DNA from: Pratylenchus scribneri | Lineage: Eukaryota; Nematoda; Chromadorea; Rhabditida; Pratylenchidae | Direction: 5' to 3' | Length of the DNA: 64,000 nt | Assembly: GCA_030063045.1 (NCBI GenBank) | Contig: JAQSEB010000001.1 | Location: 3,286,001 to 3,350,000, forward strand | Shown: one piece after another, positions 22,872-34,900 of the stretch | Numbering within the stretch: the stretch's first letter is position 1 | Layout: each line of letters starts with the position of its first letter | Translations under genes and position numbers: made by a program | Notes under the pieces: generated by a model | The model's database searches: none | Told to the model about the DNA's origin: nothing | The model's input: only the letters and a program-made list of their open reading frames with translations

Positions 22872-25800
22872 TTAAAATTCTGTGGCCATTGATGAATTCG
22901 ATGCCCCTTTTGCCCTTGGAATAGTCAATGTCCCGCTGCCATACATTTGAACAGGAGGCGGTGCCGGAAATTCGAAATCCTCACTTTCAGTTTGCCATCT
23001 ACAAAAAAGGAGGAAATTATTGCCAAATAATTAAATAATTCCGATGTTTGCCTCAATCTTTTTGCCTCTCTTCCATCCATTAATTTTGGGGCAATATAGG
23101 CATTTTCATTTAAGAATTCATTTGGCATTCCCTCTGTATTTTTCATTTGACCATTCTTCGATGGATTGGCCACCATCATTAGCCGAATTCCTCCTTGGCC
23201 AAAAGATGGATTCATCCTTCCCAATGTTCCTCCGCCATTGGCTCCAAATATTCCACTGCGGTTGGCCAACAATTTTGGGCCTCGATGTGCGCGAAATTTT
23301 CGCAATTGGAGGCAAATTAAACGGCAACAAATGAGCGGAAATGTCAATGCCAAAATGGCCATTAAAATGGCAACAAAAATGGCCAAAGGTGAAAGTGAGA
23401 AAAGGCGGCGAATCCATTGGAGAAGGCCACCAGCAGAATAATTGGAATTGGCAACAGCAGGGGAGGAGGCACGGAGGGAATTGTGATCCTAAAATTGAGG
23501 GCAAATTTCTTGTGAAGTTTTTAATAAGAATTTGAAGCCAAATATAATCCTATAATATTTTTGCTTATCCATTAAAATTACCTTTTGTTGTGTTTTGGCT
23601 GCCTCCTCAATGCCAATTAGGCCAAATTTTTGCTTCAATTCGCGCATTTGTCCAGGCCTCTCCCTTCCTGCCTTTGTCAATACTTCCATTCCCAATTTTG
23701 CCTCAATTGGTCGAAGCATTCGGTCCAACAAATAAATGACCAGTTCTGTGCAATTTGTGCCACCACATTCCGTCATTCGATGCACTTGGACAAGCCATCC
23801 CCTTTCGGGTGCCAATGCCGAAAGAAGTCTTTTATTAAAAATGATTTTTAATTTGGAATTTGTTTCATTATTTATGAACAAGGAAAACTAAATAAATAAA
23901 ATAGACCTCAGAAAATATAAAATTGTCATGAGAATTTGTCTACAATTTTTAGTGGTTTAGATTTGGAATGAAATGACTTAGGAGATGCCCATTCTATTCC
24001 CTATTATTAAATTTATGTAAATAGGACCTTTCCAAATGTGGCAATTCTGATTCCAATTTTGCATCGGCTCGGGCCAAACTCAGCTGCACCAAATGGCGAA
24101 CAGGGTCAAGGACGGAAATCTGAAAGTCGAAGTACATAAAATCATATGAGTGAATTATAGGCCTAAAATTAGTTAATTTAGGCATAAATAGATAAATAAC
24201 TATGAAATTAAATAAATTTGATTGCCATAAATAGTAAATATTACTGTCACTGTGGCTTGATCTTCATGGACTGGGGCTTTGTCCTTGACTCGGACACGGA
24301 ATGTAAATGTTCTGATGAAATATTTTCAATTAAATTTGTCTGAATTTAACCAACGATATTCTCTCTAATTCATCATTGGAAGAAGGGGACAAATCCTCGC
24401 GAAGGGACAATTCACCGCTGGTACGATTCATTCGGAATGGACAATCCGCAATTGGCAATGGCTAAAAATACGTTTTAATAGTATTTGGGTACACTGGACC
24501 AAATGAATAAAATAATTTGGACAAAGATTTATGGGGAATTATTGGAACCCTTCAATGAGAGAATTCCCGGAAAAAATAAGCCAAAATCAGATAAAAATTT
24601 ACGTCTCCATCCGTTTGCACCATTCCTTCGCCCCAGCCAAAACGCAATCGCCCATGTTGGTCAATTTCATCCGGGTCCTCGGCAAGAAGTTGAAGTAAGG
24701 CCTAAAATGTTCAGAAATTGTTGGGAAATAATTAAAATAATTTAAATTTAATTAAATCCAATAAATATAGCCAAATTTACTTCGCCTGGTTGGAATGGCC
24801 GAAGGAGGGCGGCAAAAAAGTGGCGCCGAGAAAAGCGAGGTGGATTGTCGTTGACATCAACAATTTTGATGAAAATTGTTAAAGAATTATTCTCTGATTC
24901 GGCATTTGGGCATTTCTGATCAATCCAAGGGCAATCATCGACCAACACTTTGAGCTGATAATTTGGCACCAATTCATGGTCAACAGCTTCAAAAAGAAAT
25001 AATTATGCAAAAATTTTAAACTTACTTTTGAGTAAAAATAATTCCGGTTTTTCAGGTGTCTCAATGCCAAATATTTTGCCTCCCAATTCATTCTCCTCTA
25101 ATCGATAACAAATTGACCGTTGTCCCTCACTCCCATCCTCATCAATTGCCCCCGGGAATTGGCCAATTGGTGGGCCCAAATTTGGTTTAGTCGCTTCACT
25201 CAATTCAATAATAATTCGTTTTTCCTCTCCATTTTGTGTCTCAAATTTTGGGCAATGATCATTGGCATCCAAAACTTCCAATTGGAGACAAATTCGATGG
25301 CATTTTGTGACATTCTCCTCCAAATTTTGTTTATTTGGACAAATTAAAATGGCCAATGAAAACTGATTTTGTATTTCATAGTCAAAATGCGAATATTCAG
25401 ATGAAGAAAGTTGGCCATTATTCGGGTCAATCAAAAAATGTGGACCATCCTTTGGAGGGAGGATAGGCCTTTTATTTCATTTATTTAAATAAATTTTACA
25501 TGGAATGTTTGATCAATGGCATAAAACATTGTTTTTGGGCCAGTGGAATTGAAAGTGAGCAAAACAGGGAATTGGACATTCTAAAAAATAGTCAATATAT
25601 GTAATGAATATGTCAATCCAATAATGTCTAAAAGGACTTTTTCTATTCATCCTACTGTACCCCCACTTCTTGTCAAATCGCCCCGTCATCAGTCACCCTA
25701 TCAATCAAATATTGCCCCAATCTGCCTTTTTTAAACTCGCTCATTTTTCTCTGCTTTTTACCCTTCACATTTTTATCACATTTTCCAGCTCAATAAATAA

Positions 25801-28800
25801 AGAATAATTTAAAGATAATTTAAAGTCGAGTGTCCCTTTATTCCTATCCCATTCCTTGGCTACTTGGGGTTTAGGTAGGCCTCCGGCGAAGGCCCGGGGC
25901 GGGAGCCTAGACTCAGCTCTCGCCCCAAACAACTTTAATTCTGATCCTAACTAAGATTAGAACTAAAGAATATATGATAGTAAAAATACATAATAATAGA
26001 GTAAAGATTAAAATTGAATTAATTAATAACCATAAATTCTCTTTTAATACCCACGGGGAATTATTTTTTACCATCTGAAAAGGTGTGGAATTAAAAGAAA
26101 ATTTATGGTAATTGAATCTTCATAACATTCAATTGACTTCATAAAAATTCAAAACAAACTTCCATGAAGAAATGCCTTGAATTATTTACTGGCCAATGCA
26201 CTTCAATTGGCACAATATTTTCTGCGATTTGCACACAAATTTGTTTTGCCACAATTTTATTCTCTTTATATTTCATTTCAAGTTGGCAACAATGTCGACC
26301 CAAAACATTCATATTGTTGAATAATAATTCACGTCCAACCAATTTCCATCCATCAGAATTTGGGCAATTTAATTTGGCATATTTTGCCAGGGAATTTGGC
26401 AACCAAAGAATGCGTTTTGGCACAATTAATTCGGCAGTAGATTGATTCAAATAAATTTCCTCCTCAATTCTTCCCATCCATTCTTGGAATTGATCCATCA
26501 TTGGTCGAATATTGGCCCGGACAGTGCCCAATAATTGACCGCCGGATTTACGAATTTCTGCCCTCAATTTCGGCCATTTTTCCGCGTCCAATTCGCTGAC
26601 CAATTGAATGGACCCATTTGGGAGCATTCGAAGTGAATTGCTTCCATCGAATTGGACAAATTGAAATCCATTCGGTGCCTTTGATGGGCCATCCGTAGTC
26701 AAAGGAATTCGCAACAATTCCAACCCAATTGGGGAATCCTCAGAAAGTGGGTCAATGAAAAAAATAGTTGGAGAAAGAGGCGGAATGGTAGATGGCAAAT
26801 ATAGGGCCAATTTAGTGTTATTAGATATATTATCAACATTTTTGGTGATTTGAATTGGGTTTGGGGATGTGCCAATTTGTGGAGTTGATGCCCGGAAAGA
26901 TGATGACTTCTTGCCAAAAGTGATTAATGGGGCTAAAATAAGTAAAATTTATAAATTTATTTGAGTAAATTTTATTCCCATAAATTATAATATTTTTGGT
27001 CCCAACAATTCCTAAGAGCCTTTCCTATTCATCCTACTGTATCCCACACTTCTTTCCTAATCGCCTTGTCATTGTCACCCTATCAATCAAATATTGCCCC
27101 AATCTGCCTTTTTAGACCCACCCCCTTTTTCTCTCCTACTTGCTTTTTTTCCTTTCACATTATTATTACATTTTTTCGCACAATAGAAAAAGAAGATTCG
27201 CCTCTAATCTTTATCCCATCATTGGGCCACCGGGGGATTTTTGACCTCCGGCGACGGCCCAGGGCGAGAGCCTAGGCCCAGTTTCCACCCCGAACCACTT
27301 TAATCCTAGAATAGGACTAATAATAATGCCGTCATCTGAATCTCATAGATTATATTTTTACCCAAAATCCCCTCCCTTTTATTAATAAATCGGAAATAAT
27401 TTTGACAATAATAATTAATCAATTAATTAAATTTGACCAGTAGTAAATGGTTGTTCCGTTGTCGATGCCAATTTTGTGGTAATTGTCGTCAAATTGGCCT
27501 TTACTCCATTTTTACGATTATTCACAATTCCTCTGACGGCTTTCTCCAAATCCGATTCGAATGGATTGCTGGTTAGGCAAAATCAAAAATAAATTTAAAT
27601 GAATTAATTCCCATAATTCCCACCTTCCCATTTCCGTTACTTCCTCCTCCATTTCCTCCTCATCATTCTTGGCTTTTCCACTTTGTTTTTGTTCGGCAAC
27701 GGCCAAAACTCGAATTTCCACCTCTGCTTCATTTGCCCTCATTTGGGTTAGGCCAGCCCCATCCCTGGCCTTCACCCTCAATTCCACTCTTTCCCCTTCC
27801 TCCATTGGTTGCCGCAAATGTAATTCCACAGAACATTTTTGCCATTCACAGTGTTGCCCTTCCAAGGAAAAAAGTTGGCGGCTTCGATTGTTGGGTGAAT
27901 GCAAAAAGAAACGACTAATTCCGCCAATGCCCTGGTCCGGATCAAAAACTTCGAGTCGGCGAAGTAGGAAACCGGACGGAGAATCCTACGGCAAATTATT
28001 AAAGGTAATAAATGTATGGAATTTAAATTACCACTGGAATGACCAATTCAAGTGGGAATGGGCCACCAAGGAAATGTGGCGAATTATCATTTACATCCAC
28101 AACTTCAATTTGGAGTGCCGCCCTTTCTTTATTTTCAATATTCTCAATTAGCAATGAAAATGAATTGGTGGGTTGCGATTGCGATTTGTGCGATTTTTGG
28201 TCATTTATCTAAAAATTGATCAATGTGATTAATTAAAAATGAAATATTAAATTTGACGAAAAAGTATTGAAAAAAGCTAAAAAACTTAAACGGTTCAATG
28301 GTTTGTTCTAGACCCCCTAGACCTAAACCCATTTAATATATCCATCAAGATGCATTATTTGATAATAATTTTGCATAGGTTTAATCAATTTTCAATTAGT
28401 TTTAAACCAAAAACATGAGATGGTTTAAACGGTTTAAAACCTTTCAATTTTGATCAAACCATAAAAATTTATATATCATTCGAATCGTCATGATGAGATC
28501 TATCGATTGGATATAGGGTTTTGAGGTCTAGGACAAACCATTGAACCGCTTAATCTTTTTGCCATTCATCATATTTAATGTTTTTGCCATTTAAATATTT
28601 CCCGGTAATTGTGGTGTTTGTATCCTTTTATTTTTGTTGAGAAGGGAAAAAGTGAAGGGTCTTCTTTTGGTTTATCTACATTAGGGTTAGGATCATTAGG
28701 GGTTACCTGAAATGATATCCTATCCCTGAATGAACCCTAATGACCCTCACCATAATCTTGATGACCCATAGGGGGAATCGTTCATTTTTCCCAATTTATC

Positions 28801-29177
28801 TACATTTAAAGTTGCTCACATTTTGGTCCACATCCAAATGTGCATTCAAAACGAGTCCGGCACAACTTTTATTCAATGGGACAATGCCAAATTGGGGCAA
28901 TCCAATTCCATTTACATTTATTTCGGCATCATTTCCACTCAAAATGCGCAATTCCAGCGAATCCTCCACTCGCCTATCCGTACAAATTTTCACATCCAAA
29001 GGCCGATTCAATGGCCAATCTTCGTCCAAAAAAAGTACCGGAGGATGAACCGAAAGAATTGCATTGAAGGAATCTACGGACAAATTAATTTAAATTGAAT
29101 GGAATGGAATGGAAATGACCTGGCAAAAATATGAAAAATAAAATGGAAAAATGAATTCTGGCCAAAAATGATGCCAT
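22872..29177 (-). CDS. Cadherin-family single-pass adhesion protein
   Basis: Type I membrane protein for calcium-dependent cell contact. Sixteen exons give 1213 residues: 29177-29120, 29073-28820, 28208-28032, 27985-27624, 27568-27438, 26932-26160, 25580-25500, 25449-25026, 24986-24781, 24701-24603, 24461-24356, 24312-24245, 24119-24028, 23828-23582, 23488-23052, 22998-22872. It starts with a signal peptide (MASFLARIHFSILFFIFLP). Calcium-binding cadherin motifs are VVDVNDNSPHF, VLDANDHCPKF and IVDVNDNPPRF, with DPDQG and DEDG elsewhere. A membrane-proximal domain of about 80 residues precedes one transmembrane helix in exon 15 (LAIFVAILMAILALTF), followed by a short tail. The last intron (23051-22999) has GC-AG ends; reading through it gives a different tail. 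Introns carry copies B and C of the interspersed repeat. The orthologue among nematode cadherins is not clear. Confidence 0.88.
25614..25968 (+). repeat. Interspersed ~320-bp repeat, copy B (cadherin intron)
   Basis: Forward copy running from CCAATAATGTCTAAAAGGAC through CATCCTACTGTACCCCC and AATATTGCCCCAATCTGCC to the GC-rich stem GGGGCGGGAGC / GCTCTCGCCCC and a terminal AT-rich hairpin. It lies inside intron 26159-25581. Confidence 0.9.
27002..27323 (+). repeat. Interspersed ~320-bp repeat, copy C (cadherin intron)
   Basis: Forward copy beginning CCAACAATTCCTAAGAGCC and ending TAATCCTAGAATAGGACTAA, a short self-complementary end. It lies inside intron 27437-26933. Confidence 0.9.
28287..28555. 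repeat. Fold-back element in cadherin intron 2
   Basis: The arms CGGTTCAATGGTTTGTTCTA (28291-28310) and their complement at about 28529-28548 differ at one position, with a loop of about 220 bp. Further TTTAAAC and GGTTTAAAAC pairs lie inside. A weaker relative (TGGTTGTCCTAGACC) occurs at about 55110 in another intron, so it may be a small MITE family. No clear target duplication was identified. Confidence 0.6.
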
Positions 29178-30372
29178 CAATCATTAGTCGAAAATGTTAT
29201 TTTTGTAGAATGATGAATAAATTGGCCGTTTCACATTGTTATTTCGGCTAATTGAATTAAGTAAAAGAGAAAATTAAGCGGATTATAAAAATGTATGAAC
29301 AAGCCAAAACAAAATTAATTGGCCACAAAAATGAATAAAAGATTTCAAGTCCAATTTCTTTTGTTCAGGCCAAATTCCTATATTTTATTCGAATGGCCAA
29401 ATGGCCAATTCCCAGTCATTGTTGAAGGGAAAATTGGGTTGGGAGTTGGACTCATTCGCCGCCGTATAATCCGTTGAAGCAACAAAAATTCCCCTTTGCC
29501 AATTGTGCGCATCCCTGCGCAAAATTCGGTGTACCTAATTCAGAGAAATGTGTCCTAAAGAAAGAAGAAGACAATCAAATCAATTCATTCAGTGTCCATT
29601 CGCCTTATAAAATAAATATTTTTTTGACCATCAAAAATGGAGTCGATCCACTCAATTAGAAGCAAGTAAGCAGCATAAAAAGAGGGTGGAAATATATGGA
29701 AATTGATTGTTGCGGTGAGGGATGGAGGGAGAATATGCTAATGGCAATTTGAATGAAGGAGGGAGGGAAAAAGAGGTGGGCAATATGCGCAATTGGCTGA
29801 CTGAATAATAAATAAATAAGCACTTTTGGATGGAGAATTCACAACCACAACAATAACAATGAATGAAAGAATTAAATTCGGTAACAAAAGAAACCCTCCA
29901 TTGAATTGTTTTGCCCATTTAAATAAAATATATCTCGATAAAATGGATGATTCAATCAAGATGGCAATGTTTTGGATTGTGAATTGTGTAATTCTTTCAC
30001 TTTCTTTCGAGAATATTGCATAATTATTATTCCTCTTTATTCGAGAATTTATTGTATAATTAATTATTGCTTCACACTTTTAAGTGCCTCGAGGGCTTAT
30101 ATTATTTTTCTATCAAGCATAAATGAATGGAAAGTAAATATTTCTCAATGAATCAAATTCCAATTTTGCACTTATATTTTGCATTATTTTGTTGGCATTT
30201 TTTGTTCCAAATCATTCAATGTTTAATATTATTTGGAAGGAAATTGTTTGGTTGAAAAGGATTAATGGGATAAAATATAAAATGGAGAGGATTATCCTCT
30301 GAAAAAATAATAAATTGGCAATCGAGATCAATCATTTGGTTATTGTTCTGTTCATTTCCTCATTGCCCCCCA
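29178..30372. other. Shared upstream region of divergent cadherin and phospholipase genes
   Basis: About 1.2 kb between two divergent start codons, so it probably contains both promoters. AT-rich, with no motif that I can support. Confidence 0.45.
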
Positions 30373-31791
30373 ATGCCTTCATCCACCAATTTTTTAATTT
30401 TATCAATTATTTTATTTATTTTCCTCTCCCAAAATCATCGATTCATTGTGGTTGGCCTAAATTTAACGGAATTGGGTAATTTGGCCTCCCGAATTAAATT
30501 GGGTGCCCTTTGGAATTTGGAGCAAATGGCCTGGTGCCGGATTGGGATCAGCGCTGGGCTGGCATTCAACGGCTACGGATGCTGGTGAATTCATTCAATT
30601 CCAGTGAATGTCTTTCTCATTTTGTTGGCAGGTGTGGCCGAGGCGGATCTGGGAACACCGTCGATGAAATTGATGCGTAAGAATAGTAGTTATTATTGTG
30701 TAAAAATAATCAATCATTTTAATTACTTTATTTTCGGATAAAAACTGATGATTTAGGTCATTTTATTGCCCTTTTAATTTATTCTTTTCTCCATAAAAAT
30801 AATAATTTCTAAAATTACCCGAAAAATATATAATAGTTGGCTTTATGTTAGGACCACTCAATATTATTACAATATTAAATATATATTTTGCATTCCTTTT
30901 TTGATTCATTCCCAATAGCTAGAATTCCAACAATTCCTTAGGGCCCTTCCTATTTGTCCTACTGTACCCCTACTCCTTGCCTAATCGCCCCGTCATCCAT
31001 CAATCAAATATTGCCTCAAACTGTCCTTTTAAACCAGCCCCTTTTCTCTTCGAACTTCGATAAGTATTTTTACCCTTCACATTTTTATCATATTTTTTTT
31101 CACACAATTAATAAAGAATAATTTAAAGTTGATTCGCCTCTAATCCTTAGTCCATTTATTGGGTCACTAGCTTGGGATGGGAGCCTACAGCCTAGGCCCT
31201 GCTCTCGCCTTAAACCACTTTAGTCCTAGATTAGTACTAAGAAATAGTTCATAAAATTATCCGAGGCCTCATTTTATGGTCATTATTATCAATATTTAGC
31301 AAACATTCGGCATTCCTTTCTTTGTTTTTTTCAAATTTGTATTTTTAAGCTGCTGCCAACAACATGACATTTGCTATGATTGGGTTTATGCCAACAAAAT
31401 GTGCCATTCCACATTGAGCGAATATGTGAGCCAATATGAATGGAATTGTGTTCCACCTGTGGTCAAGGGATTCAGGCCGGCTGTGATGTGCGCAGAGGAA
31501 AAGAACAAAGGATGTGGCCAACAAATTTGTCGATGCGATCAACAATTGGTGAATTGTTGGGCCACACAGCCATCGCCAAAATGCAAAAAAGAATGCAAAA
31601 CGGGAAAATGCGAAAATGAAAAACAAAATGGAACCGGATTGAACATTTTTGAGGGCATTTTTGTTGGCGGATTGGAGGAAACATTGGCACAAATTGGCCA
31701 ACAAAATTGGACAAATAATAATAATAATATTAGTCTGGTGGAAATGTTATCCCCATTGAAGGACCCAACAATTGGCCAAATGCATGTTTAA
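30373..31791 (+). CDS. Secreted phospholipase A2
   Basis: Hydrolyses the sn-2 ester of phospholipids using calcium and acts outside the cell. Three exons (30373-30584, 30632-30676, 31350-31791) give 232 residues. The first ATG gives a hydrophobic signal sequence (NFLILSIILFIFL). The calcium loop YGCWCGRGGSG is followed by the active-site motif CCQQHDICYD, with the catalytic His, and later CRCDQQLVNCW, with the partner Asp. All catalytic residues expected of the family are present, and multiple cysteines fit its disulphide-rich fold. The C-terminus extends about 65 residues beyond the last cysteines and has Asn-rich stretches, longer than usual. Intron 2 (30677-31349) contains interspersed repeat copy D. 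Its stop codon is only about 170 bp from that of the convergent IFT74 gene. Confidence 0.92.
30928..31240 (+). repeat. Interspersed ~320-bp repeat, copy D (phospholipase intron 2)
   Basis: Forward copy starting CCAACAATTCCTTAGGGCCC and ending TTTAGTCCTAGATTAGTAC. It accounts for nearly half of the 673-bp intron. Confidence 0.9.
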
Positions 31792-31960
31792 TTCATTATT
31801 CCCTCATTTTATTTTGTGTAAAAATTGATATAATTTGTATTATTTTGTCCATTCAATTCAGTTTATGTGCCATTGAATTCTTCTGCTGACGGCCCAAAAC
31901 TGAATTCACTAAAAATTGATTATATTCTGTGCGAACTTCCAAAGCCTAAATGAATGGAAA

Positions 31961-34900
31961 TTAAAATGTTTTTCCCCTCATTTTTACTCTTTGTTTCAAT
32001 GGCTCATAATCATATTTTGCCTGTTCATTTTTCAATTTTTCGCCCAATGTTCTTCTTTCTTTTTCCAATGCATCCACGCGGGTTTTCAATTCTTTTAACT
32101 ATAAAATTAGGAATTAAAAATTTAGAGGCCATTTTTGAATTGAAAAATTCCCTCAAATTAGTCCAAATTTAGGGCCTTCGCCGGGTTCCTAATAAGCCCC
32201 AGGGTGGCCCAAAAGAATGGGATAGGGATTAAAGGAAACTTTAGATTTGTTTAATATTATTATTTATCAATTGTGCGGGAAGATGAAATAAAAATAATAA
32301 AGTGAAGGGCAAAAAGATCATAGGAGGGAAAGGGATAGTTTAAAAGGCAGATTGGGGCAATATTTGATTGGTGACAAGGCGATTAGGTAAAAAGTGGGAG
32401 TACAGTAGGATAGGACAAATAGGGAAGGCCCTTACTAGGAATTATTGGCATTAACACCCTCAAATTAAATATGCATTTATTCTCCAATCCTCAATTCCAT
32501 TTACCAACCCTTTGCAATTGTCCATTGTTGGCCAGCCGCCTCTCTTCCGCCTCTGCTTGTTCTTTTATTCGTCCATTTTCTGTCTCCAATCTGTTCAATT
32601 CCTCTTCTAATCCATTTCGTTTGGCAATTAATTCCCTGGATTTTGTGCGCAATTCCATTTTTCGACTTTCCATATCGCCCATTTGGCTATATGTTTCGTC
32701 AATTTCAACTTGTTTTGCTCGGATTGAGGCCAATTCAGTGCGCAATAACATTTCCCTTTGCTCCAATGTGATTAATTCCTCTTGAAGGCGGACATGCACT
32801 TAAATGGGAAGGAAAGGGAATAATTTCATTTTAATAATTTTGGAATGTTTTGTCCCACATTCTTGCAATTCATTGGCACTGACGCCGGCACTGCCCAATG
32901 CCAACAATGATTCGTCCATCCCAGTCACATTTGTGGCCAATTCACTGTGCCGACAATTCAGGGAAATTAATTGGAGTTGTCGAACAATTTGTTGGGCCAA
33001 TGCCCCAATTCGTCCATCAATTTGTGTTTTATTCTCATCAAAACCATCCTGAACAAGGTAAAAATTTAAATTTTAGGTAAATTTTTTACCAAAAATGTGT
33101 CCATATGGGCCTCGCGTGTTTTCAACTCCCTAAATCGATCACTTTTGTCCCCGGCCAACAATTCGAATTCATTCTGGAATTCTTGCAATTCTTCCTGTGC
33201 CTGACCCATTCTTTCGTTCATTTCTTGCAATCTATTTTATTCTTTATTAATTGTGCATAAAAATGTAATTTTAAAAGGAATCAGGAGAGGAAAAAGGGTA
33301 AGGCAGATTCGGGGCAATATTTGATTGATAGGATGGTGGGGAAAAAATTGGGGATACAGTAGGACAAATAGGAAAAGGTCCTTATTAGGCATTGTTGCCA
33401 TTGACAATCATGTGAAATATATATGATATGAGTTGGAATTGGAATCCCCTTCTCCTTTCTATTTATGAAGCAAAATTAGCTAATAATTTTTAATTTTATT
33501 TAAACCACTCCAATTTATTAAATGAACGAAACGAACTGTGCTTGCATATGTCCAATTTCTTCATTGTCTTTTTGTATTTTCTGCACAAAATGTTCCCTTT
33601 GCGCCTCGGGCGTTTGTTCCGATTGCAGTTCGGCTTGAATGGCCGCCCTTTTTTCGGCCAATTCCCTCAATTGTTCCTCCAAAATCACTTTATAATATAA
33701 AAAATTATTCATAATTTCATCCCTGTTTAACAAACTGGCTTGTTGCTTTTGTGGTGAATTTGCCAATGCCAAATCCATTTCCTCCTTTTGCTTCACAATT
33801 CCATCCAATTCGGCCTGTTTTCGCTCCAATTCAGTGCGCAAATTTTCCGCTTCGATCGAAACTTGCTCAAATTCCTCCTTCAAATCATGCTCCTTCAAAA
33901 AATGTCCAATTATTTTTAAAGCTAATTTTATAAATGAATAATTTTTTAAAACTTAAATTCATTTCCATGTCCATTAAAGAATTCCCCCAAATTTTACCAT
34001 TGTTCCCATTCGTTCGACATTTTGGGCCCTCAATCGGTCAATTCTCTCCTCTAATTCGTGCACTTCCTCTTCTCGAACCCTTCGTTCTTGGAACAAATCC
34101 TCCACTTCTTTGGTCAAATCTAAAATAGGAAATTTGATGAAAATTATTCGAATAATATAAATCAGGGGATTTAAATTTGGACAGAGTATTATGGGGAAAA
34201 GGCTCAGGGTCATATAGGGCTCATCCCATATTTGATTTATGGCTTTTCTCATTAATGTTTAAAATTGTTTAAATTAGCGAAAAGTATTGAAATATTTAGA
34301 ATAATTTAGCCTGTTTCTAAGAATAAATCCACCTGTTTTACTTAGAATAATTCCGCCTGTTTTGATTAGAATAATTCCGCCTGTTTTACTTAGAATAATT
34401 CCGCCTGTTTTGCTTAGAATAATTCCGCCTGTTTTGCTTAGAATAATTCCGCCTGTTTTGCTTAGAATAATTCCGCCTGATCAACTTAGAATAATTCTGC
34501 CTGTTTTACTTAGAATAATTCCGCCTGTTTTGCTTAGAATAATTCCGCCTGGCGAACTTAGAATAATTCCGCCTGTTTTGCTTATTAGAATAATTCCGCC
34601 TGGCGAACTTAGAATAATTCCGCCTGTTTTGCTTAGAATAATTCCGCCTGTTTTACTTAGAATAATTCCGCCTGTTTTGCTTAGAATAATTCCGCCTGTT
34701 TTACTTAGAATAATTCAGCCTGTTTTACTTAGAATAAATCCATCTGTTTTGCTTAGAATAATTCCGCCTGGCGAACTTAGAATAATTCCGCCTGTTTTGC
34801 TTATTAGAATAATTCCGCCTGTTTTAGTTAGAATAATTCCGCCTGTTTTGCTTATTAGAATAATTCCGCCTGTTTTACTTAGAATAATTCAGCCTGTTTT

